NCBI GenBank assembly: GCA_927911695.1
Contig: CAKMQO010000247.1
Coordinates: 1 to 11,866 of the forward strand
Reading direction: 5' to 3'
Length of the DNA stretch: 11,866 bases
Source of the DNA: an uncultured Gemella sp.
GTDB taxonomy: Bacteria > Bacillota > Bacilli > Staphylococcales > Gemellaceae
The notes under the pieces were generated by a model. That model saw nothing but the letters and a program-made list of their open reading frames with translations, was not told the origin of the DNA and did no database searches. The position numbers and the translations under genes were made by a program. Below are positions 6,706 through 11,866 of the stretch, piece by piece (positions within the stretch are counted from its first letter, which is position 1; each line of letters opens with the position of its first letter).

Positions 6706-7755
6706 ATGGGAAAAATAAATATATTATCTGCAGAATTATCAAATAAAATAGCAGCGGGAGAAGTAGTCGAAAGACCTTCTTCTGTTGTTAAAGAGCTTGT
6801 AGAAAACTCTATCGATGCAGGAAGTACGAATATTAAAGTTATAATCAAGGAATTTGGTATTCAACAAATTAGAATTATTGACAATGGAAGTGGTATTTCT
6901 AATGATGATTTGGCACGTGCATTTTTACGTCATGCAACTAGTAAAATAAGTGCTGATTATGATTTATTTCACATAGAAACGCTAGGTTTTAGAGGTGAGG
7001 CATTAGCGAGTATTTCTTCTGTAAGTAAGGTAACGATAAAAAGTTGTGCGGGAGAAGCGCAAGGGAAGATGTTGGTTCTTGAAGGTGGAAAAGTAGTTTC
7101 TGAGGAATATTACGCACCTATTAAAGGAACTGATTTAAGTGTAGAAAATTTATTTTACAATACACCAGCACGGCTGAAATATCTACGTAATCCACATACA
7201 GAACAAGCTAATATTACTAATATTATTCATAAGTTTGCCCTATCTTATCCTAATGTAGCTTTCGAACTGCATGTAGATGGTAAGATTACCTTTAAAACAT
7301 ACGGTGATGGTGATGTTCATAAGATTTTATCTAAGATCTATAATATGGGCGTTGCTAGAAATATGATAGAATTTAGTGGTAATAATGATGATTACAAAGT
7401 ATTCGGTTATATTTCTGTACCAGAAGAGACGAGAGCTAGTAAGAACTATATAAATATTTTTATCAATGGGCGTTATATTAAAAACTACGGAATTCAAAAT
7501 GCTATTATCGATGCTTACGGAACACTATTAATGATAAATAGGTATCCATTATGTATTATTAATATCGAGATGGATCCGATTTTATTAGATGTTAACGTTC
7601 ATCCAACTAAGCAAGAAGTGAGATTATCGAAAGAAGCGGAGTTAATACGTCTAATAAAAGAAGTTATCGCAGAAAGACTAAGTAATTATACATATATTCC
7701 ACAAGGAATGAATAATGTCCTTACAAAAAAAGAAAAAGCAAAAATTGAAAAATAA
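6706..7755 (+). CDS. mutL: DNA mismatch repair protein MutL, N-terminal ATPase part (frameshifted)
   Basis: MutL is the ATP-switched matchmaker and, in most bacteria lacking MutH, the nicking endonuclease of mismatch repair. This part holds the GHKL ATPase and the S5-like domain: NKIAAGEVVERPSSVVKEL at the N terminus with the catalytic Glu30 and Asn34, then IDNGSGI, GFRGEALASISSV, and DVNVHPTKQEVRL near residue 300. ATG 6706 is five bases past the mutS stop; the nearest GAGGA (6686-6690) is rather far away. The ORF stops at 7753 because one base is missing in the A run 7748-7752. Three further single-base shifts follow in the linker. With all four corrected, mutL spans 6706-8831 and gives 707 residues, long for the family because of its acidic linker. 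As read, the ATPase would be made without its nuclease and dimerisation domain. Confidence 0.93.
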   Translation: MGKINILSAELSNKIAAGEVVERPSSVVKELVENSIDAGSTNIKVIIKEFGIQQIRIIDNGSGISNDDLARAFLRHATSKISADYDLFHIETLGFRGEALASISSVSKVTIKSCAGEAQGKMLVLEGGKVVSEEYYAPIKGTDLSVENLFYNTPARLKYLRNPHTEQANITNIIHKFALSYPNVAFELHVDGKITFKTYGDGDVHKILSKIYNMGVARNMIEFSGNNDDYKVFGYISVPEETRASKNYINIFINGRYIKNYGIQNAIIDAYGTLLMINRYPLCIINIEMDPILLDVNVHPTKQEVRLSKEAELIRLIKEVIAERLSNYTYIPQGMNNVLTKKEKAKIEK

Positions 7756-8125
7756 ATTTCTTAGATGAACTAGATAATAAATTTGGAGATGTAGAAGACA
7801 AGAATATTTTTTCAGAAGAGAAAAAAAGAACCTGAAGTTGATTTAGAAGTTGAACTTAGTTTCCCTGATACTCAAGAAGAAGTAGCAAGTCATGTTATTC
7901 AAGAAGATGAACTTCTTTTTTGGAGGAGACTTGTTAACTAATTCTCGTGAAGAAAAAACTCCAGTACAAAGTAAAGAAAACACGTTTAATCAAAGAAGTA
8001 AAACTCAGAGAATTAAGAGTGATTTACCGGATTTAAGTTATAGTTCGCATCCTCGTGATAATAGAAATAAGTTTGATGATAAACCTACTAAAAAAAGAAA
8101 TCGAGAACTTCATGAATTTCTCTAA
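7749..8125 (+). pseudogene. mutL: MutL interdomain linker, broken into three frames
   Basis: This is the continuation of MutL through its linker in successive frames: 7749-7827 (INFLDELDNKFGD...), about 7828-7921 (EPEVDLEVELSFPD...), and about 7922-8096 (GGDLLTNSREEK..., open until the TAA at 8123). The changes fall in A5 (7748-7752), A7 (7821-7827), T6 (7916-7921) and A7 (8090-8096). The A6 at 8124-8129 is a less likely site for the last one. The coding text is acidic and polar, as expected for the poorly conserved MutL linker. An ATG at 7892 gives a 77-residue ORF in the third segment, but it has no independent meaning. Confidence 0.8.
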
Positions 8126-8831
8126 AAAAGAAGATAACGCGAGTTATGAAGATCGTACAGAAAAAGCAGTTTCTAATGTAGTAAAAGATGATAGTCACTT
8201 TAATGAAATCAAAGATGTGAAAATTGTTCAAGATGATGATACAAAAGTTCGTACGCTACCTGATTTAAAAGTATTGGCACAAATCTTTAAAACATATATC
8301 TTGTCAGAGGCTGACAATAAGTTATTCCTTATAGACCAGCATGCTGCTGCAGAAAGATATAATTATGAGAAATTACAACGTGAATTTATTGAAAGAAAGA
8401 ATTATAAAAAACAGATGTTAATACCGCTTATGTTTGATTTTTCTGTAGAAGAAGCGGCTGAAGTTCGTAATAATTTAGAAAAATTTGAAGAACTTGGTAT
8501 TGTTTTTGAGGAGTTTGGAGATAATTCTTATGTTGTTCGTGAATTTCCTGGTTGGATAGAAGAAGACGAAGAGCAAATGATAAAAATTATTGTAGAGAAG
8601 GTTCTTAGAAAAAACAATATAACTTTCAATGAATTGAGAAATGATGCAATTGCTATGGCAAGTTGTAAAATGTCTATAAAAGCAAATCAAGTTCTAACAG
8701 ATGTTGAGATGAATAAGGTTATTAGTGATCTTTATGAATGCAAGAATCCATTTACGTGTCCACATGGACGACCAATAATTACAAAAATGGAGAAGAAAGA
8801 TTTAGAAAAAATGTTTAAGCGTATAGTGTAG
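8055..8831 (+). CDS. mutL: MutL, C-terminal endonuclease and dimerisation part
   Basis: This is the last segment of mutL. Real MutL sequence in this frame starts near 8097; GTG 8055, ATG 8076 and ATG 8112 are only possible starts. It carries the metal-dependent endonuclease motifs of MutH-less bacteria: DQHAAAERYNYE (8334-8369, the DQHA(X)2E(X)4E motif), ACKMSIKA and CPHGRP (8757-8774), plus a beta-clamp binding motif QMLIPL (8412-8429). These residues nick the daughter strand under control of the processivity clamp. All are intact, which argues that the upstream frameshifts are recent or artefactual. The stop overlaps the miaA ribosome binding site. Confidence 0.92.
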   Translation: MIIEISLMINLLKKEIENFMNFSKKEDNASYEDRTEKAVSNVVKDDSHFNEIKDVKIVQDDDTKVRTLPDLKVLAQIFKTYILSEADNKLFLIDQHAAAERYNYEKLQREFIERKNYKKQMLIPLMFDFSVEEAAEVRNNLEKFEELGIVFEEFGDNSYVVREFPGWIEEDEEQMIKIIVEKVLRKNNITFNELRNDAIAMASCKMSIKANQVLTDVEMNKVISDLYECKNPFTCPHGRPIITKMEKKDLEKMFKRIV

Positions 8832-8835
8832 GAGG
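8830..8835 (+). promoter_or_regulatory. miaA ribosome binding site overlapping the mutL stop
   Basis: AGGAGG begins within the mutL TAG stop (8829-8831) and lies four bases before the miaA ATG at 8840. This arrangement indicates one mRNA and probable translational coupling of mutL and miaA. Confidence 0.8.
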
Positions 8836-8839
8836 TAAG

Positions 8840-9193
8840 ATGGAAAAAATACCTTTAATAGCGATAGTCGGACCAACTGCAGTTGGGAAAACGTCACTTA
8901 GTATAGAACTTGCAAAAGAGTTCAACTGTGAAATAATCTCTATAGATAGTGTTCAAATTTATAAAAAGTTTGATATAGGTTCTGCAAAAGTGAAAAAAGA
9001 AGAGATGGGCGGGGTAGTTCACCATTTAATAGACGAATTAGAACCTACTGATACATGTTCTGTCTATGATTTTCAAAAACTTGCACGTAAGAAAATTGAA
9101 GAAATACATGCTCGAGGGAAGATGCCTTTATTAATCGGTGGAACTGGTTTTTATATGAATGCTGTTCTTAATAATTATGAGTTACTGATTTAG
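8840..9193 (+). CDS. miaA: tRNA dimethylallyltransferase MiaA, N-terminal part (frameshifted)
   Basis: MiaA transfers a dimethylallyl group to N6 of A37 next to the anticodon of tRNAs reading UNN codons, the first step to ms2i6A. This part holds the P-loop (IVGPTAVGKTS, residues 9-19), the catalytic Asp in SIDSVQIYK (Asp36), GSAKVKKEEM, HHLID, SVYDFQ and GGTGFYM. The frame is lost near 9182: adding one base after TATGAG gives NYE(F)TDLDEKTYD in the next segment. The usual order mutL-miaA is kept. Together with the two following pieces it restores a 297-residue protein (8840-9731), slightly short for the family. Confidence 0.92.
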   Translation: MEKIPLIAIVGPTAVGKTSLSIELAKEFNCEIISIDSVQIYKKFDIGSAKVKKEEMGGVVHHLIDELEPTDTCSVYDFQKLARKKIEEIHARGKMPLLIGGTGFYMNAVLNNYELLI

Positions 9194-9339
9194 ATGAAAA
9201 AACTTATGATATTGATGTTGATATGGCTAGAGAATATCTAAAAGTGAACTATCCAGATACATATAATACGATTGACATAGAAAATCATCGGCGTGTAATT
9301 AATGCTTATAATTACGTAATGAATGAAAGAAATCTGTAA
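9184..9339 (+). pseudogene. miaA: MiaA middle segment in a third frame
   Basis: The frame from ACT 9184 reads TDLDEKTYDIDVDMAREYL and then DIENHRRVINAYNYVM, the counterpart of the conserved NDxRRIIRALEVY helix of MiaA, until TAA 9337-9339. It has no start of its own. A second missing base near 9330-9334 (an AATCTG context expected as AATTCTG) passes reading to the last segment. Confidence 0.8.
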
Positions 9340-9731
9340 CGACAAACAACAATGGAGATACCGTTCTAGATTGTTATAATCCATTTTTAATAGTTCTTAA
9401 TACCGATAGAGAAGTTCTATACAATCGCATTAATAAGCGTGTTGAATTGATGTTTGAAGAAGGGCTTGAGCAGGAAGTTAAAGAAATTATAGAAGAATAT
9501 GGTCTAGAACTGCAAGCTCTAGGAGCAATAGGGTATAAGGAGATGATTCCGTATCTTAATGGTAATGTTTCTAAAGAAGACACTATTGCAGCCATTTCTC
9601 AGAATTCACGCCGTTATGCAAAACGTCAGTTAACATGGTTCAGAAATAAAATGGATGGAACTTGGTATGATACTGCAAATAAGGAATTATTGGCGAATAT
9701 CACTAGTGATATCAAGGGGAAATTTAATTAA
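9333..9731 (+). CDS. miaA: tRNA dimethylallyltransferase MiaA, C-terminal part
   Basis: This is the last segment of miaA. The true reading begins at about 9333 (SVTTNNNGD...); the first start codon available in this frame is TTG 9447. It includes NPFLIVLNTDREVLYNRINKRV, FEEGLEQEVKEI, LGAIGYKEMIPYL and the very typical RRYAKRQLTWFRNK that contacts tRNA. All family landmarks are present, so nothing is lost except frame. A strong terminator follows 22 bases after the stop, and hfq, which often follows miaA elsewhere, is absent. Confidence 0.88.
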   Translation, partial: SVTTNNNGDTVLDCYNPFLIVLNTDREVLYNRINKRVELMFEEGLEQEVKEIIEEYGLELQALGAIGYKEMIPYLNGNVSKEDTIAAISQNSRRYAKRQLTWFRNKMDGTWYDTANKELLANITSDIKGKFN

Positions 9732-9753
9732 AAATTATATAGATGATTGTCTA

Positions 9754-9784
9754 AGGCTTGAAAAGTAAATTTTCAAGCCTTTTT
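9754..9784 (+). terminator. Rho-independent terminator of the mutS-mutL-miaA operon
   Basis: A perfect 12-bp stem (AAGGCTTGAAAA, 9754-9765, with 9771-9782) closes a five-base loop and ends in TTTT. It separates miaA from the transporter gene. Confidence 0.9.
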
Positions 9785-9813
9785 AATAATCTATTACAAG
9801 TTAAATTTTATTG

Positions 9814-9927
9814 TATAATAGATTAAATTCTAGTTGTGAGAGAATATATTAGGAAATTTCAAAATATTTCAATAGTATTTCTGATTTAACTAGAGTTTTT
9901 GTTAGTTATATGCTAAACTAGTAATAC
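9814..9927 (+). promoter_or_regulatory. Leader and candidate promoters of the SulP transporter gene
   Basis: Two promoters are possible: TATAAT at 9814-9819 without a good -35, and TTGTTA (9899-9904) with TAATAC (9922-9927) at 17-base spacing. If the first is used, the mRNA starts near 9826, just where an 11-bp inverted repeat begins (9825-9835 with 9888-9898, one G-T wobble, about 52 bases between). That would fold into a long-range leader helix. AACTAG recurs at 9916-9921. I recognise no known riboswitch. Confidence 0.3.
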
Positions 9928-9956
9928 TAATGATTCTTAGGAAGTAGGAGGAGAAG

Positions 9957-11615
9957 ATGAATTCATTTAAATATCTTAAGCCGAAGTTATTTAGTGTAAT
10001 GAAAAATTATACAAAGGAACAATGCTTAAAAGATATAATTGCTGGTTTGATAGTATCTGTTATAGCATTGCCTTTATCAATTGCTTTGGCGATTGCATCT
10101 GGGGTTAATCCGGAACAAGGTCTTTATACTGCGATTATAGCAGGTTTTTTTATTTCATTTTTAGGTGGAAGTAGGGTTCAAATTGGAGGACCTACAGCTG
10201 CTTTTGTTGTTATTATATATGGAATTATAGCTGAACATGGAATTGCAGGATTAACTGTAGCAACCCTTATGGCAGGAGTTATGTTAATTCTAATGGGATT
10301 ATTTCACTTTGGAGACTTGATTAAATTTATTCCGAAAACTATTACTATTGGTTTCACGTTAGGGATTGCTATGGGAATAGTAGTTGGTCAGGTGAAAGAT
10401 TTCCTAGGATTAAGTATGGGAGCAGTTCCTGCAGAGTTTGTTGGGAAATTAGTAGCTTACGGGCATAATATAAAAAGTATTAGTTTTGTCACTTTAGCGA
10501 TAGGATTACTTGCTATACTAATTCAAATATTTTGGCCAAAGGTATCTAAAAAAATACCGGGTTCTTTAATCGCAATACTAGTTACAACATTTTTAGTAGC
10601 TATCTTCAAATTGCCGGTTAAAACTATCGGTGATCTATATACGATTAAAGCAGGGCTTCCTAGCTTTACAATGCCTACAATTTCATTTTCTCTGATTAGA
10701 GAGATGATTTTACCAGCATTTACAATCGCGATATTGTCCGCTATAGAATCACTATTATCTGCTGTAGTATCTGATGGTATGACAGGAAGTAAGCATAAAT
10801 CAAATGCAGAGTTAGTAGCCCAAGGTGTAGGGAACTTTATGTCGGCGCTTTTTGGAGGGATACCTGCAACAGGTGCAATTGCGAGAACGGCAGCTAACGT
10901 AAAAAATGGTGGTAGAACACCAGTAGCTGGAATGATACATGCATTTACTCTATTATTAATACTGTTATTTTTAATGCCATATGCATCATATATACCGATG
11001 AGTTGCTTGGCTGCTATATTAATTATCGTAGGATATAACATGAGTGGATGGCGCACTTGCGTACGTATGGTAAAAACTGCGCCGAAAAGTGATATAGCCG
11101 TTTTAATTATCACTTTCTTATTAACATTATTCTTCGATTTAGTAATTGCGATCGAATTCGGTATGGTACTAGCTGCATTCTTATTCTTAAAACGTATGTC
11201 TGATATTGCAGAAGTTAGACAATGGACTTACAAAGGTTCATCTGATGATGATAAACTGTCAGAAGAAGTCGATTTGAAATATGTTCCTACAAATACTATT
11301 GTTTACGAAATTTTTGGAGCATTATTCTTCGGAGCAGCGAATGTATTTACTAACTTTGAACACGGAGAAGGAAAGAATGTTCTGATAATAAGAATGCGTA
11401 ATGTTCCTATTATGGATATTTCAGGATTAGAGGTATTAGAGGAAATATTGGAAACTTGTAAAAAACGTGGGTTAACACTTATTCTATCACATGTTAATGA
11501 ACAACCTTACCAAGTTATGGAAAAAGCTGGATTTATTGAAAAAATAGGTAAAGAAAATCTATGCGAAAATATCGATGCATCTTTAGAAAGAGCAGAGAAG
11601 TTAGGGAAGAAATAA
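9957..11615 (+). CDS. SulP/SLC26-family inorganic anion transporter with STAS domain
   Basis: This is an integral membrane anion carrier of the SulP (SLC26) family; members move sulfate, bicarbonate or dicarboxylates by proton or sodium symport or by exchange. The 552-residue frame is intact. Hydrophobic helices fill residues 27-412 and carry family landmarks: DIIAGLIVSVIALPLSIALA (26-45), QIGGPTAAFVV (75-85), SDGMTGSKHKSNAELVAQG (272-290) and GGIPATGAIARTAANVKNGG (300-319). The cytoplasmic C terminus, about 440-545, is a STAS domain with MDISGLEVLEEI (486-497) after VYEIFGALFFGAANVF. Start: AGGAGG at 9946-9951, five bases before ATG. Bicarbonate-type members such as BicA share the GGIPATGAIARTA motif, but substrate cannot be read from sequence alone. 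Terminators on both sides make it a single-gene unit. Confidence 0.93.
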   Translation: MNSFKYLKPKLFSVMKNYTKEQCLKDIIAGLIVSVIALPLSIALAIASGVNPEQGLYTAIIAGFFISFLGGSRVQIGGPTAAFVVIIYGIIAEHGIAGLTVATLMAGVMLILMGLFHFGDLIKFIPKTITIGFTLGIAMGIVVGQVKDFLGLSMGAVPAEFVGKLVAYGHNIKSISFVTLAIGLLAILIQIFWPKVSKKIPGSLIAILVTTFLVAIFKLPVKTIGDLYTIKAGLPSFTMPTISFSLIREMILPAFTIAILSAIESLLSAVVSDGMTGSKHKSNAELVAQGVGNFMSALFGGIPATGAIARTAANVKNGGRTPVAGMIHAFTLLLILLFLMPYASYIPMSCLAAILIIVGYNMSGWRTCVRMVKTAPKSDIAVLIITFLLTLFFDLVIAIEFGMVLAAFLFLKRMSDIAEVRQWTYKGSSDDDKLSEEVDLKYVPTNTIVYEIFGALFFGAANVFTNFEHGEGKNVLIIRMRNVPIMDISGLEVLEEILETCKKRGLTLILSHVNEQPYQVMEKAGFIEKIGKENLCENIDASLERAEKLGKK

Positions 11616-11623
11616 CATATATG

Positions 11624-11674
11624 CTCCTTAGAAGTTTATATTATTAAATTTCTAAGGAGTTAATTCTTTTTTTT
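11624..11674 (+). terminator. Rho-independent terminator after the SulP transporter
   Basis: A 15-bp stem (11624-11638 with 11645-11659, one G-T pair) closes a six-base loop. Eight T (11667-11674) follow after a seven-base gap. It starts nine bases after the stop codon. Confidence 0.8.
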
Positions 11675-11866
11675 GAACAGAAATAATTAAAAAGACATAG
11701 AAAAAGAAACTCTCTGGTGTAAAATAATATTAATAATGTATCATAATGAAAGGAATCTCCCATAAATAATAATATAAAATTAGTGAGTACACCGCTAAAA
11801 AGAAAATATTTATAACAAAAGTAGAAAAAACTGTAAATACTATATTATATATTAATTATATTATAT
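11675..11866. other. AT-rich tail with no convincing gene
   Basis: I see no + strand gene, RNA gene or clear repeat here. On the - strand a frame from 11855 down to a TAA at 11730-11732 stays open for 41 codons and reads as a hydrophobic, membrane-like peptide (for example FLAVYSLILYYYLWEIPF), but it has no start codon and is preceded by a stop. It could be a remnant, another frameshifted gene end, or chance in AT-rich DNA. Confidence 0.4.

Noticed and set aside
7821..7827. Programmed ribosomal frameshifting in mutL
   Set aside because: Four shifts in mixed directions would be needed with no stimulatory structures evident; sequencing error or run-length mutation is far simpler.
9732..9956. 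hfq downstream of miaA
   Set aside because: The region contains a terminator and leader only; no Hfq-like reading frame is present.
10523..11113. 196-codon open frame on the - strand
   Set aside because: It is antisense to the intact SulP gene, has no ribosome binding site and no recognisable domain; it is a shadow of the real reading frame.
1..11866. CRISPR array, insertion sequence, tRNA or rRNA gene, defence island
   Set aside because: No regularly spaced repeats, transposase motifs, cloverleaf sequences or defence-type proteins were seen on either strand.

Overview
The window is AT-rich DNA from a low-GC Gram-positive bacterium (Bacillota, Bacilli). The signs are strong AGGAGG-type ribosome binding sites, an LPXTG (LPNTG) sortase-anchored surface protein, Rgg-family regulators, and a MutL of the endonuclease type with a long acidic linker. 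A Gemella-like or related host-associated coccus would fit, but that is inference from style only. All recognised genes lie on the + strand.

Layout. (1) 92-1415: a secreted, cell-wall-anchored surface protein, interrupted by one frameshift near 689-702 and closed by a hairpin terminator. (2) 1662-2590 and 2840-3772: a tandem pair of closely related Rgg/GadR/MutR-family regulators. The first copy is broken by one missing base near 1970; the second is intact and ends at a terminator. (3) 3938-9731: the conserved mutS-mutL-miaA block (mismatch repair plus tRNA A37 isopentenylation), closed by a strong terminator. mutS is intact and carries an extra charged coiled-coil segment. mutL is broken at four places, all in homopolymer runs of its linker. 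miaA is broken at two places. (4) 9957-11615: an intact SulP/SLC26 anion transporter with a STAS domain, with its own leader and terminator. (5) 11675-11866: an AT-rich tail with no convincing gene.

The outstanding feature of the sequence as given is eight single-base frameshifts in four genes. Every one is repaired by adding or removing a single base, after which the gene reads at normal length with no other stop: 440 aa for the surface protein, 309 for Rgg1, 707 for MutL and 297 for MiaA. Sequencing or assembly error is the simplest explanation. A real mutator or decay history is the alternative, because mutL itself is hit and five or six of the eight sites lie in runs of five to seven A or T.

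The most biologically suggestive region is the rgg pair. Rgg proteins normally sense short secreted hydrophobic peptides, and there is a 19-residue candidate peptide ORF just upstream of rgg1, a recurring TTTGTAAT motif upstream of both copies, and sequence conserved past both stop codons. I see no clearly new defence system, mobile element, CRISPR array or RNA gene.
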